Notes: generated by a model not told the origin, from the letters alone. A stretch of 64,000 nucleotides of DNA from an uncultured Trueperaceae bacterium (GCA_937907415.1 CALCHY010000282.1:1-64000), one strand, 5' to 3'. Counted from the stretch's first letter, positions 1 through 9,025 are shown. A program made the numbers and translations.

Positions 1-37
1 CTTAAGGCCAGCCCCCGCGCACCGCTTTAGCTCGCCG

Positions 38-63
38 TATACTCGCGGCAACAGCTTAAGGAG
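38..63 (+). promoter_or_regulatory. Putative -10 box and Shine-Dalgarno of the BTAD regulator
   Basis: TATACT at 38-43 resembles a -10 element and AAGGAG at 58-63 lies 12 nt before the GTG start at 76. No clear -35 is visible, and the sequence upstream is cut by the window edge. Confidence 0.35.
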
Positions 64-75
64 CCAGAATCTCAC

Positions 76-2814
76 GTGTTCAGCGTCCGTCCGGCTGCGA
101 GCCCTTACTACCTGCGTCGTCCGCGCCTGCTTGAGCAGTTGCCAGACGCGGCAGGTTTCGTCGTGTGGCTGGAAGCGCCATACGGTTACGGCAAGAGCGT
201 GCTCGCCAGCCACTGGGCGGAGACTCTCGAGCGTGAGGGCTGGCGTGTACTGTGGCTGTCGCTAGCTGGCAGCGACGCCCGCGGCGCCATAGCACAACGT
301 CTCACACTGCCCGCGACGGCCCCGTGGGGGATCGTCAACGACGAGCTGTGGAGCGCTCAGACGGTAGTGGTTCTGGAGGACCTCCAGGGCGACGAGGACC
401 TCGGGCCCCTCCTAGCCCAGGCACGTGGGCTCGTGTTGCTCGCCAGCCGCCAAGCGCTTCCCTACCCGGAACTCCCGAAGTTACGCACTGCAGGGCGGCT
501 CGTGCACTTGACGAGCAGCGACCTGGCTTTCGAGGAGCACGAGGCAGTTCAGCTCTTCGAGGACCCCACCCGCGGGAAGGAGGCGTGGCTCGTCACGCGC
601 GGCTGGTCGCTGCCACTACACTTCGCTGCGCTGACCGGCGACCTGCCGCAGCAGGCCAGCTTGCTCGAGGGAGTGAGGCGCAGCATCAGCGCCAGCGCCT
701 GGACCGAGCTGCTCTTCCTCGCCGCCGCCGATTACCTCCCGCGCCAGGCGGCAGTTGCAGCAACAGGCGATCTCGCCAGGTCCGGCTTCGTCCAGAGCCT
801 CGCGGACGGCTACCGACTGCACGCACTGGTAGCTGAGAGCGTCAGGAACGCCCATTCCAACGACGTTCGCGCAACCCTCGCCGAACAAGCCAAGCGCCTT
901 GCGCCCAGCCAGCGCGCAGCGGCGTACGAGCGCGCGAGCCAGCTAGCTGGCCTGCACGAGTTGCTCGTTAGCGGCGAAGGTGACCTATACCAGCACGCGC
1001 CCGAAGCGTTCTTACGCTGGCATGAGCTCGCCCCGGCCAGCGCTGAGCCAGAGCGCGCGGCTCACGTCGCCATGGCGCGGCTACACCTCAACCGTTTCGA
1101 TGAAACGGTCTCAGACGCAGCCGTCCTTGTCAACGATGTTCGTCTGGCTAAGGACGTGAGGGCGCGCCTGGCGGGCACAGCCATCTATGCCCTCGGCGCC
1201 GCCAGGCGCTTCGACGAAGTGGCGGCGTTCACGAGCGCGGCTGCAGCCTTGCTCCCCGACCTGGCGCCGACTGACGCGGCGCTGCTACTGCAGAAACTCG
1301 GCGCCCTTTCCTTCGTGACCGGCGACTTTGCCGAGTCGGAGCGGCTCTTCCGTGCGAGCCTGGCCGCCTCCAAGCAGGCTCCTCCCAGCATCGAGCGCAC
1401 GCTGGCAGAGACGAAAGTTCGCGGGAACCTCTACCTGATCGCGTGGGAGCTGCACGGCAACTCGGAGGAGCCGCTCGCTGGCCAACGGGAACTCGCGGCG
1501 AACCCCGACCTCGACGACACCGCTTACGTGACCCTCCACCAGAACCTCGCCGTGAGCTACGCTCTCGCGGGCGCAGATGAGGAAGCCGTGGCGGCCCTCC
1601 GCAAGGCCACCACGAGGGCCAACGCCTACGCGCAACTCATGATCCGGGGCATGCTCGCGTACTTCGAACGCGACTTAGAGGCGTTCCCCGCCATCATCGC
1701 CGCCACTCGCCGCTGGGAAGCCTTCGAACTATGTGAACGCACCAGCGCACTGTGGCTCCGCGCGCTGCGCCGCACCGGCGACCTGCGAACCGCCTTGAGC
1801 CTTCAGCCTGCGCTGCAAGTGGGCCCGTTCACCAAGCTCGAGCTCGTGTGGGTTCACGCCAACAACGGCGATCTTGCGACCGCCCGCGCCCTCCTCGAAG
1901 AAACGCGCGGAGCATACGCCTACCGGGAGTTCCTCCTTCATTGGCACGCAGCGGCCTACGTTCTCGACCGCCGCCAAGCCCGCCTCGACGAGCTGCTAGC
2001 CTTGGCCATCAGCAGCGAGCAGTTGCTGACTTATACGGGCATTCCCCTGTCCACGTTGCCAGGTGACCGCCCCGAACTCGCGCGCGCGTACGCGCTTGAC
2101 GAAGTGCTGGCGTCCGGTTGGGAGGACGCCATCCGGTTGAGGGCGCACGAGATCCCACCGCTCGAGGTGCGGCTCCTCGGCACGGTGAACGTTACGCGCC
2201 TTGGGGAGTCCGTAGCGCTCACCGATCGCCAGCGCGAACTCATGACGCTACTCGCGCTCCACGTTAGCCGTGAAGGGGTGGCCGAGGCGATGTGGCCAGA
2301 GGCGGACGGCAAGAAGCAGCGCAATAACCTGGGCGTGCAATTGAACTTGCTACGCAAACTGCTGGAGCCTTGGGGCGTGGCGACCTACCTCAACGAGGCC
2401 GGGCTCATGCACTTCGAGTCGGACGTCGACGAGTTACGCAGCGCCACCGAAGCGCGTGACGCCGAGCGAGTGCTCGGGCTATACCGCGGGCCGCTAGCGC
2501 CGGGCGTCGAAGTCCAGGCCGTCGCAGACGAGCGCAACGCACTGCACGAACACGTCATTGAGGTCCTTCACGCTGCCGCGCTCGAGAGCGCCTCGGCGCC
2601 GAGCGAACACGAGGCGGCCATACGCTACTTGAAGCGCGTTCTTGAACTCGAGCCACTCCACGAAGAGGCGCTGCGGGCGCTGCTCGCGCTGCTAGCCAAA
2701 CTAGGTCGCAACCGCGAGGCCCAGCGCCACTACGCGCGCTTCCGCAGCCTCTTGCTTGACGAGGTCGGGCTCGAGCCCCACCCAACTACGTCTGCCCTCC
2801 TACCAGACGCCTAG
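76..2814 (+). CDS. AAA ATPase / winged-helix / BTAD transcriptional regulator (SARP-MalT-like)
   Basis: This 912-residue protein looks like a large signal-transducing ATPase regulator. The N-terminus holds a P-loop (YGYGKSVL, about residues 36-43) and a Walker B-like hydrophobic strand followed by ED (VVVLEDL, about 92-98). The middle (about 250-690) is an Ala/Leu-rich helical region of TPR type. The C-terminus carries an OmpR/SARP-like winged helix (about 693-780) and then a bacterial transcriptional activator domain (about 782-905, ending near GLEPHPTTSALL). The DNA-binding and BTAD modules are at the C-terminus, whereas streptomycete SARPs such as AfsR have them at the N-terminus. The GTG start follows AAGGAG. 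The gene is monocistronic and converges on the next gene. The inducing ligand and targets cannot be read from the sequence. Confidence 0.85.
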   Translation: MFSVRPAASPYYLRRPRLLEQLPDAAGFVVWLEAPYGYGKSVLASHWAETLEREGWRVLWLSLAGSDARGAIAQRLTLPATAPWGIVNDELWSAQTVVVLEDLQGDEDLGPLLAQARGLVLLASRQALPYPELPKLRTAGRLVHLTSSDLAFEEHEAVQLFEDPTRGKEAWLVTRGWSLPLHFAALTGDLPQQASLLEGVRRSISASAWTELLFLAAADYLPRQAAVAATGDLARSGFVQSLADGYRLHALVAESVRNAHSNDVRATLAEQAKRLAPSQRAAAYERASQLAGLHELLVSGEGDLYQHAPEAFLRWHELAPASAEPERAAHVAMARLHLNRFDETVSDAAVLVNDVRLAKDVRARLAGTAIYALGAARRFDEVAAFTSAAAALLPDLAPTDAALLLQKLGALSFVTGDFAESERLFRASLAASKQAPPSIERTLAETKVRGNLYLIAWELHGNSEEPLAGQRELAANPDLDDTAYVTLHQNLAVSYALAGADEEAVAALRKATTRANAYAQLMIRGMLAYFERDLEAFPAIIAATRRWEAFELCERTSALWLRALRRTGDLRTALSLQPALQVGPFTKLELVWVHANNGDLATARALLEETRGAYAYREFLLHWHAAAYVLDRRQARLDELLALAISSEQLLTYTGIPLSTLPGDRPELARAYALDEVLASGWEDAIRLRAHEIPPLEVRLLGTVNVTRLGESVALTDRQRELMTLLALHVSREGVAEAMWPEADGKKQRNNLGVQLNLLRKLLEPWGVATYLNEAGLMHFESDVDELRSATEARDAERVLGLYRGPLAPGVEVQAVADERNALHEHVIEVLHAAALESASAPSEHEAAIRYLKRVLELEPLHEEALRALLALLAKLGRNREAQRHYARFRSLLLDEVGLEPHPTTSALLPDA

Positions 2815-2838
2815 CCGGCGGTACGTGACATGAGTGGG

Positions 2839-3510
2839 TCACTTGACTTCGTAGTAGGGGGTGTATGTGCCGTCCACCTCGACTTGGTACCAAGTGTTTC
2901 TGCTCTGATCGAACACCAGGGGCAGTCCGGTTGGCGTCTGGTAGTAGGTGCCCTGCCCTGGCGCGAACGGCAGGTAGTAGCCGGTTCCCGTATCTGGGTT
3001 GCCGTACTCGCTCACTCCGAGGATGGCGCCGCGCACGTACGCGTCGTGGCTAGCCTGCTGGTCTGCTTGCCCCTGCATCCACGCGCTGAAGGCGGCGTCG
3101 TTGGCCGCGTCCTTCTGTTGCACCCCGGCCATCCACGCGTTGAAGCTACTCTGCTGGGCAGCCTGAGCGGCCTGCGAGCCCTGCATGGCCAACTGGCAGT
3201 CGACCGGGTAGCGCTGGCAATGGATCATCTGCCCACCCTGAAGCGCGTAGGCGTCGGGTGAGGTCAAGTCCCCGGTCGTAGTGCGGTAGAGGTCGATGAA
3301 GTACTTGTTGTACTCGTTCAACTGCGCCTGGATCTGCAACCCTAGCTGATCCATCTGGTTCATGTAGTAGTTCTGACTGGCCTGCAGGTCGTTCAGGATG
3401 CCACCGACAGTGCCGATTGGGTCGGCCCCGTACGGGTAGTACTGCGCGGCGGCCACCGTCGAGAGCGCGGCGCAGGCACAGGTGAGCAGGTAGTTCCGTA
3501 GCGTTCGCAT
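2839..3510 (-). CDS. Secreted Gln/Tyr-rich protein of unknown function
   Basis: I do not recognise a family. The 223-residue product starts with a Sec signal peptide (residues 1-22, ending TVAAA before QYY). The mature part is rich in Gln, Ala and Tyr. It has a helical, probably coiled-coil stretch (about 35-75), a single Cys pair (Cys98 and Cys105) that could form a disulphide outside the cell, and two copies of F-(N/S)-AWM-(A/Q)-G at 123-129 and 141-147, 18 residues apart. The ATG is preceded by GGAGCGAGG. It lies 14 nt downstream of another secreted-protein gene on the same strand, so the two are probably one operon and may act together at the cell surface. Confidence 0.7.
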   Translation of the reverse strand: MRTLRNYLLTCACAALSTVAAAQYYPYGADPIGTVGGILNDLQASQNYYMNQMDQLGLQIQAQLNEYNKYFIDLYRTTTGDLTSPDAYALQGGQMIHCQRYPVDCQLAMQGSQAAQAAQQSSFNAWMAGVQQKDAANDAAFSAWMQGQADQQASHDAYVRGAILGVSEYGNPDTGTGYYLPFAPGQGTYYQTPTGLPLVFDQSRNTWYQVEVDGTYTPYYEVK

Positions 3511-3524
3511 GTTCCTCGCTCCGC

Positions 3525-4370
3525 TCAGGGGGTCGCTTGGTTGGCAGTCTGCGTCAACCAGAAGGTCGTTTCGCCGACGGTTAGCAAGGCATCAGGGCCC
3601 TCGCGGTCGACCCAGAACTCGTAAGGGACGCCGTTGGCCATGAACTGCCCATGCAAGGTCTGGTCGTCTAGGTGCGCTTCGAACTGGTAACGCTGACCCT
3701 GGTCCTGCAAGTACCCGACGTAACCACCCTGGCCCGCCTGGACCGCAAGCACGACCGTGCCGTTGTTGCCAGTGAACGTGCCGTTCCAATCGACTTGCTT
3801 GGCCGCCGGCGCACCGCCGAAAGGCGGCGTTGGTTGCGCGCCGAACGGCGCGGTTGGAGTCTGAGCTGCTACTTGACCAGGGACCTGGCCTGGAGGGGCG
3901 GTCGACACCACGGCTCCAGGTGGCGGTGGAGGCCAGCCGGCTTGCCCGTTCTGCATGGGCGCGCCTGGTTGGCCGCCAACCATGGGCGCACCCACGCCTC
4001 CGCTTGGCGCTCCACCGCTGGCACCGCCTTGGCGTTGGAGCATTAGTGGCTGGCCCTGGCCAACGGCGTTGCCGTTAGCGTCCAGCTCGTAGAAAGCCAC
4101 CTGCAGCATCTGGCCGTCTTGACTGAGTTGCGCCTGGAACCCAAGTAACCCTTGTTGGGATTGCACTACGCCAGCCGCGGAGGACTGCTGGCTGTTGCCC
4201 TGCAGCTGCCACTGGCCGTTCGGGCCGATCAGCACGCCCTGCAGCGCACCGCCATTCTGTTGCAGGTTGATGGTTATGCCGTTTGCCGCGTCTACGAAAC
4301 TGCCGTTGAACTGTTGGCAGAACGCAACCTGCAAGAGCAGCACCAAGGCGATAAGCGAAATCCTGAGCAT
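3525..4370 (-). CDS. Secreted protein with two copies of a beta-rich domain joined by a Pro/Gly linker
   Basis: The 281-residue protein begins with a hydrophobic signal sequence (about 1-18). A Cys at 18 follows VAF, so it is not a good lipobox. Two similar segments follow: residues 21-113 (opening FNGSF...GITINLQQ) and 194-277 (opening WNGTF...GTVVLAVQ). Each is beta-rich, with a G-x-L/Y-x-G-x-L turn and a closing strand ending LMLQRQ or FWLTQT. A Pro/Gly/Gln-rich linker covers about 114-190. This looks like an internal duplication of a small beta-sandwich or barrel. It has a strong AAGGAGGG site before the ATG and is the first gene of a pair with the secreted protein downstream. Function is unknown. 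Confidence 0.75.
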   Translation of the reverse strand: MLRISLIALVLLLQVAFCQQFNGSFVDAANGITINLQQNGGALQGVLIGPNGQWQLQGNSQQSSAAGVVQSQQGLLGFQAQLSQDGQMLQVAFYELDANGNAVGQGQPLMLQRQGGASGGAPSGGVGAPMVGGQPGAPMQNGQAGWPPPPPGAVVSTAPPGQVPGQVAAQTPTAPFGAQPTPPFGGAPAAKQVDWNGTFTGNNGTVVLAVQAGQGGYVGYLQDQGQRYQFEAHLDDQTLHGQFMANGVPYEFWVDREGPDALLTVGETTFWLTQTANQATP

Positions 4371-4458
4371 GCACCCTCCTTCAAGGTGCGCCCAGGCTAA
4401 TCGCCGTCCGCTTAAATCTGACTTAACCCACTTCTCCGTCCCAGAAGCGGACGCCGCG

Positions 4459-4881
4459 CTACTCGCTGAGGTTCACCATCCACCCAACGCCGAACTTGTC
4501 GAAGAAGCTGCCGTAGAGCTTGGCCCAGCCGGTGGTGGTCAACGCGATCTCGACCTTGCCGCCGGCTGAGAGGCCCGCGAACAGCCGCCGCGCTTCTTCC
4601 TCACTCTCGGCGTTGATGTTGATGTAGACGTTGTTGCCCATCACGAAGTTGCCGCTCTGGTTGCTGGAGACGTCGCTCCCCATCAACACCGTGGCTTCCG
4701 AGAGCCTGAGGCTTACGTGACCGATGCGGCCCCTGTCGACCTCCGGCGGCTCCCAGCCGCCGCCCGCCAGCTCGGCGTAAGTGAGCTTGGTCTCGAACTC
4801 CCCGCCGATCACGGAACGGTAGAACTCGAACGCCTCCATGGTGTTGCCGTCGAAGTTCAAGTAGGTGTCGCTAGATCGCAT
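4459..4881 (-). CDS. VOC-superfamily protein, PhnB-like
   Basis: At 140 residues this is the usual size of PhnB-like glyoxalase/bleomycin-resistance fold proteins. Hallmarks are the opening YLNFDGNTMEAFEFY, in which a beta strand is followed by the helix of the first beta-alpha-beta-beta-beta module, the middle NVYININAESEEEARRLF, and the ending YGSFFDKFGVGWMVNL. Members are small, dimeric and cytoplasmic, and most have no proven substrate. The PhnB name does not mean a role in phosphonate use. It is divergent from the FAD dehydrogenase gene across 100 bp. An AGGAGAGGA site lies about 13-20 nt before the ATG. Confidence 0.85.
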   Translation of the reverse strand: MRSSDTYLNFDGNTMEAFEFYRSVIGGEFETKLTYAELAGGGWEPPEVDRGRIGHVSLRLSEATVLMGSDVSSNQSGNFVMGNNVYININAESEEEARRLFAGLSAGGKVEIALTTTGWAKLYGSFFDKFGVGWMVNLSE

Positions 4882-4969
4882 GACAGATCACGGTCCTCTC
4901 CTGGCACGCTTCGCAGGTACCGGGCCAAGTGTAGGAACGCTCGGCGACGCTGTCAGTGCCAGGAGCGAG

Positions 4970-4975
4970 TATCGT
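4970..4975 (+). promoter_or_regulatory. Leaderless-type -10 box (TATCGT) of lhgO
   Basis: TATCGT fits TANNNT and is followed by exactly 6 nt and then the ATG at 4982, so transcription would begin at or next to the start codon. This supports 4982 over the longer reading frame that opens at 4865. Confidence 0.5.
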
Positions 4976-4981
4976 CGTGGG

Positions 4982-6235
4982 ATGAGACAGGTCGAGCGGA
5001 CGCCAACCGCCAAGGAGCAGGCGTACCGAGCGCTGCACTGCGACGTCGTCATCGTCGGCGGCGGCATCGTCGGCTTGGCCTCCGCACTCGCGCTGCATGG
5101 CGCCCGGCCGGACCTCGAACTCGTGGTTTTGGAGAAGGAGGCGGAGGTCGGCAGTCATCAGACGGGCCACAACAGCGGCGTCGTGCACTCCGGCATCTAC
5201 TACCGGCCTGGGTCTTTCAAGGCGGAACTCTGCCGCCAAGGGGTGGCGCTCTTGCGGGAGTTCTGCCAGGAGCACGACGTGCCGTACACCGAGTGCGGCA
5301 AGGTGATCGTGGCGACGGACGCGAGCGAACTGGCCCCGCTGCAGGAGCTGCTCGGCCGCGGCGTTGCCAACGGCGTGCCAGGTTTGCGGCTCCTCGGGCC
5401 GGACGAACTGCGGGAACTCGAACCTAACGTGCGCGGCTTGCAAGCCATCCACTCGCCGACTACGGCCATCACCGACTACGGCGCCGTGGCTCGCAAACTC
5501 GCTCAAGCGCTGACAGGGCGTGGCGTCACGGTCCTCAAGAACGCCAAGGTCGGCGCCGTGGTGAACGGAGGACGCGGCGTCACGGTTCACGGGCCTGGAC
5601 TCGAGGTCACGGCTCGCTACCTGGTCAACTGCGCAGGCCTGCATGCCGACGTCGTCGCGCGCCTCTGCGGCCTAACGCCCGACATGCAGATCGTCCCGTT
5701 CCGCGGCGAGTACTACTTGCTCACGCAAGCGCGCACCGAGCTCGTGCGCAACCTCGTCTACCCCGTCCCCAACGCCGCACTGCCGTTTCTCGGCGTGCAC
5801 TTCACCCGCACCATCGACGGCGGCATGGAGGCCGGGCCGAACGCAGTGCTAGCCTTCGCGCGCGAGGGCTACAAGATGACGACCTTCGACCTCGACGACA
5901 CCGCCAGAACCTTGGGTTTCGAAGGGTTCTGGCGGCTGGCGCGGCGCTTCTGGCGCGTGGGGGCGTACGAGTACTACCGGTCGTTCAGCAAGGCGGCGTT
6001 CGTCGCCTCGTTGCAGCGCCTCGTGCCAAGCATCGTAGCCAGCGACCTAGTGCCTGGCCATAGCGGCGTGAGGGCGCAGGCGGTCGCTCGCGATGGCCGC
6101 TTGGTCGATGATTTCGTGTTCATGGAGGGCGTCCACTCGTTGCACGTGCTGAACGCCCCGTCGCCAGCGGCCACGGCCTCCCTGGCGATAGGGAAGCACG
6201 TGGCCGCGAAGTTGGCTAGTTCACTGCCCAACTGA
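4982..6235 (+). CDS. lhgO: L-2-hydroxyglutarate dehydrogenase/oxidase (FAD-dependent)
   Basis: The 417-residue DAO-family flavoprotein oxidises L-2-hydroxyglutarate to 2-oxoglutarate and passes electrons to FAD. The dinucleotide-binding motif VVIVGGGIVGLASALAL is at about residues 22-38. The family signature HNSGVVHSGIYYRPGSFKA follows at about 62-80, and GHSGVRAQAV near the C-terminus closes the FAD site. Length matches the roughly 400-residue family. The frame is open 39 codons further upstream, but that extension is not conserved in character and would overlap the divergent VOC gene. The ATG at 4982 has a TANNNT box 6 nt ahead, and AGGAG at 4961 is too far to serve as its ribosome site. 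It is convergent with the SRPBCC gene. Confidence 0.9.
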   Translation: MRQVERTPTAKEQAYRALHCDVVIVGGGIVGLASALALHGARPDLELVVLEKEAEVGSHQTGHNSGVVHSGIYYRPGSFKAELCRQGVALLREFCQEHDVPYTECGKVIVATDASELAPLQELLGRGVANGVPGLRLLGPDELRELEPNVRGLQAIHSPTTAITDYGAVARKLAQALTGRGVTVLKNAKVGAVVNGGRGVTVHGPGLEVTARYLVNCAGLHADVVARLCGLTPDMQIVPFRGEYYLLTQARTELVRNLVYPVPNAALPFLGVHFTRTIDGGMEAGPNAVLAFAREGYKMTTFDLDDTARTLGFEGFWRLARRFWRVGAYEYYRSFSKAAFVASLQRLVPSIVASDLVPGHSGVRAQAVARDGRLVDDFVFMEGVHSLHVLNAPSPAATASLAIGKHVAAKLASSLPN

Positions 6236-6250
6236 CGGTGCTGCTACGCG

Positions 6251-6847
6251 TCAGGCCTTGCCTGACTTCGGCGGCTCTTGGGCTTTGTCGGCCACGGCAC
6301 TAGCCGTGCTCGCAACGCCGCCAGCCGCCGACCCTGCTAGTTTGCCGCTGTTCTGCAGCGCGGCCTTGGCTTCGGCCTTGACCTTGCCGAGGTGCACGGC
6401 GTCCGGGGCGTCGCGCCAACCGTCATGCACCGCCGCGCCACCCTCGACCGCGCGTTTGAAGCGCTCGAGGTCACGCTCTAGCCGACCGTTGACGACGCCA
6501 AGCGCGGACCCGACACTCTCGATGAAGCCTTCAGGTTCGTACTCAACGTGCATGTGGACTTGGGTGCGGTCCTCGTTCAGCTTGTCGAAGGTAACCTCGC
6601 CCGTGTTCTTGGCGCCGGAGGTGCTCGTCCACGAGATCTTGTCGCTAGGCGACAACTCCGTCACCTTGGCGTCCCACTCCACTTCGCGCCCGCCGATGTC
6701 CGCCCGCCAGTGAAGCGTGTCGTCACCAGTGCGCCTCACGTCCTTGACGCCTTCCATGAAGCTAGGGAAGCGCTCGAAGTCGCTGAAGAGCAAGTACGCC
6801 TCCGATATGTGTACGTTGACGTCGATGGTGCTGTCGAAGCTCGCCAT
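6251..6847 (-). CDS. SRPBCC (START-like) lipid/cofactor-binding domain protein
   Basis: Residues about 3-145 form a SRPBCC/polyketide-cyclase-like domain of the Coq10/YndB sort: an opening IDVNVHISEAYLLFSDFERF, then HWRADIGGREVEWDAKVTEL, ISWTS and a long C-terminal helix beginning NGRLERDLERFKRAVEG. The last 50 residues are Ala/Gly/Lys-rich and low in complexity. I place the start at the ATG at 6847 because AAGGAG (6854-6859) is 6 nt ahead of it; an upstream ATG adds seven residues without such a site. Related proteins often bind hydrophobic ligands in stress contexts, but the ligand here is unknown. Confidence 0.8.
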   Translation of the reverse strand: MASFDSTIDVNVHISEAYLLFSDFERFPSFMEGVKDVRRTGDDTLHWRADIGGREVEWDAKVTELSPSDKISWTSTSGAKNTGEVTFDKLNEDRTQVHMHVEYEPEGFIESVGSALGVVNGRLERDLERFKRAVEGGAAVHDGWRDAPDAVHLGKVKAEAKAALQNSGKLAGSAAGGVASTASAVADKAQEPPKSGKA

Positions 6848-6923
6848 GTCGCGCTCCTTCCGAATCACGAAGGAATGCTAGAGCGGGCGGCCGTGTGAAG
6901 CTTGTGTGGCGGCTGAGAAACCC

Positions 6924-8375
6924 TCAAACGGAGATCAATGTGACCACGACCAGCACTCCTACCTGAACACCGACCGTCCAGCCTGGCACCCCAAATGCCG
7001 CCAGCACCAGGCTGGGGAGGGCGGCGAAGATGGCAGCCACGATCTGCGCCTCCCAGCGCGAGGTGCCAGTGCCGCTCCAAGACGCGTACTTCTCCAGCGC
7101 CAGCAAGACGAGGAGCACTAGGGTAGCCGCTCCAACCAGTCCACTTACACCAACGCCGAAGTAGAAGACGGCGGGCAGTCCGAACAGGAGGAAGAGCGCG
7201 GCGCCCGGAACGACGCGGCCTAGCGTGCGCTCCAGCGGCTCGAGTGGCAGCGCCCCGACGGCGAGCTCCGGCCCAAGGAGTGCGCTCCCCGCGCGCGCCG
7301 TTAGCAGTGCCGCCAGCAGCACGCCTAACGCACCACCCAAGAGCGAGGTGACGCCGCCTGCACGCAGCCCCTCGGCCCCCGAGTTGACCAGTACCGCCGC
7401 CGTCGCCGCGCTGATGGTGATGACCAGTGCGAACAGGGAACGCAGTAGCGGCCTGCGCCACAAGTCGGTGGCCGTGCGCCATGCGATGGCGCGCCACTGC
7501 GGAGCGGTGGCGGCTACGAGGGGGAGGGAGCGCCGCGGCTTGGTCGCGCCAGGGGTGTCGTGCAGGGCGGCCAACAATCTGCGCCGCTCGCCGCCGTCGG
7601 CCGCGGCTTGGCGCAAGAAGCCGGCCATGCCAGCGATGAGTTGCAGGGTGCGCATGGCCTGAAGCTGAGTGAGGACCAGGCTCTGCGCCGGGAAGCGCGG
7701 GGGCCAGTACTCACGCAACGACTTGCGCGACAAGGCCAAGCCCATGGCCGCCAGCGAGGCAGGAGCCAGCAAGCCAAGCGGCGAGGCGCTGAGGAACGCC
7801 TCCGTGAGGCCGTAGGGGAGCACCGCAAGCGCGACCCCTGCCAACGCTACCCACCAGCCGGCGTAGCGCGAACCTTCAGTTGCGCTCGCGTACCGCAGCC
7901 ACGAACCCGTGAAGCGCGCGACGAACACGAGGGCCAACGCAGGCGCTGCCCATGGCGCCCCGTACCCGAACACCGCCGGCGTTACTGCCGTCCACAACAG
8001 TCCGATGAAAGCGCCAAGCGCCGCCGCCCCAGCCACCCGCACGCTGAAGCGCCAGCGCAGGGCGGCCCACGGCTCGACAGGAGCGATGCCTAGCCGGTAA
8101 AGGTCGCGGCGGTCGAGGATCACGGGCGGCACGCGCCCAGCAAGCGCAAGGCTGATGAACATGAGCACGAAGATGCCGACCAACACCATGCGCGGTCCAG
8201 CGACGGGGTTGGCGAGGGGCGTGAGTGCCTCGAGGCCAGCCACCACGAAGACAACGAGCCAGCCGACGAGGTAGACGAGGGTCCACCAACCGACGGCCCG
8301 GCCCACCCACACGCGGTAGGCGTGAAACGACCGGACGACCGTGAGGCGCCGCAGGTAGTCGACGGCGGCGTTCAC
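6924..8375 (-). CDS. Polytopic membrane protein, probable permease of an ABC exporter
   Basis: This 483-residue protein has about ten to twelve hydrophobic segments spread over its length (for example TLVYLVGWLVVFVVAGLEA near 33 and IVAAIFAALPSLVLAAFG near the C-terminus). It has no other domain. Its start codon overlaps the stop of the ATPase gene by 4 nt (8372-8375), so the two are translationally coupled and should form one transporter. It resembles the diverged ABC-2-type permeases that pair with a single cytoplasmic ATPase. No substrate-binding protein is nearby, which favours export. The substrate is not identifiable. Confidence 0.7.
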   Translation of the reverse strand: MNAAVDYLRRLTVVRSFHAYRVWVGRAVGWWTLVYLVGWLVVFVVAGLEALTPLANPVAGPRMVLVGIFVLMFISLALAGRVPPVILDRRDLYRLGIAPVEPWAALRWRFSVRVAGAAALGAFIGLLWTAVTPAVFGYGAPWAAPALALVFVARFTGSWLRYASATEGSRYAGWWVALAGVALAVLPYGLTEAFLSASPLGLLAPASLAAMGLALSRKSLREYWPPRFPAQSLVLTQLQAMRTLQLIAGMAGFLRQAAADGGERRRLLAALHDTPGATKPRRSLPLVAATAPQWRAIAWRTATDLWRRPLLRSLFALVITISAATAAVLVNSGAEGLRAGGVTSLLGGALGVLLAALLTARAGSALLGPELAVGALPLEPLERTLGRVVPGAALFLLFGLPAVFYFGVGVSGLVGAATLVLLVLLALEKYASWSGTGTSRWEAQIVAAIFAALPSLVLAAFGVPGWTVGVQVGVLVVVTLISV

Positions 8376-9025
8376 GCCTGCAGTTGACCGTCTACGAGGT
8401 CAAGGCGCCGCGCCTCGAGTAGCGTCTCCAACTCGCGCTGGTGGCCGGTGAGGAGCACGGCTCCCCCCGCCTTGCCTCGCTCCTGCAGGCCGGCCGCCAG
8501 GCGTTCCTGGCTGGCGATGTCGAGGCCATTGAACGGCTCGTCCAATATGGTCAGCGGCATCTCCAACCCCAACGCCAAGGACAGCGCGAGCTTCTGGCGC
8601 ATGCCGCGCGAGTGGGTCCCGGGGAACTCGTCTAGGCGCGCCGTGAGACCGAAGCGCTCGAGCCACACGAGGGCACGCTCATCGGCCTCAGGGCGGCCGT
8701 AAACCACGGAGGTGAAGCGCACGTGCTCACGTAGCGTCAGGTCCTCGTAGAGCGCAGGGTCGTCTGGGGAGAACACGAACTTCGACCGTGCGGTAAGGCT
8801 GCGGTTCGGGCGTCCGAAGATGGCGATGTCGCCGCGCGACGGCAGCAGGCCGACGACGGCCCGGATCAACGTGCTCTTGCCCGCCCCGTTTGCCCCGACC
8901 AGCAGGGCGACCTCGCCGGGCGCAAGGGTGAACGTAACGTCTTCGAGCACACTCACGCCAGCCAGTCGAACGGTGAGTTCGCTGACAACTAGCGGTGTGG
9001 CCGACCCCAACTGTTCAGTGGTCAT
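8372..9025 (-). CDS. ABC transporter ATP-binding protein
   Basis: The 217-residue nucleotide-binding domain has Walker A GANGAGKST (about residues 43-51), a Q-loop region replaced by the sequence FSPDDPALYEDLT typical of CcmA/ABC-2 exporter ATPases, the signature HSRGMRQKLAL, Walker B LTILDEP, and an H-loop in TGHQ. Length is short for the family but complete, with no C-terminal extension. It is the first gene of a two-gene operon with the membrane protein that overlaps its stop codon. An extended -10 (TGGTAGACT on this strand) ends 8 nt before the ATG, implying a near-leaderless message. Confidence 0.9.
   Translation of the reverse strand: MTTEQLGSATPLVVSELTVRLAGVSVLEDVTFTLAPGEVALLVGANGAGKSTLIRAVVGLLPSRGDIAIFGRPNRSLTARSKFVFSPDDPALYEDLTLREHVRFTSVVYGRPEADERALVWLERFGLTARLDEFPGTHSRGMRQKLALSLALGLEMPLTILDEPFNGLDIASQERLAAGLQERGKAGGAVLLTGHQRELETLLEARRLDLVDGQLQA

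Noticed and set aside
4459..4881. Link between the PhnB-like protein and the phn transporter
   Set aside because: The PhnB name is historical; the genes are 43 kb apart and the fold is generic.
4865..4981. 39-codon upstream extension of lhgO
   Set aside because: It would overlap the divergent VOC gene, has no homologous character, and the TANNNT box 6 nt before 4982 marks the start.
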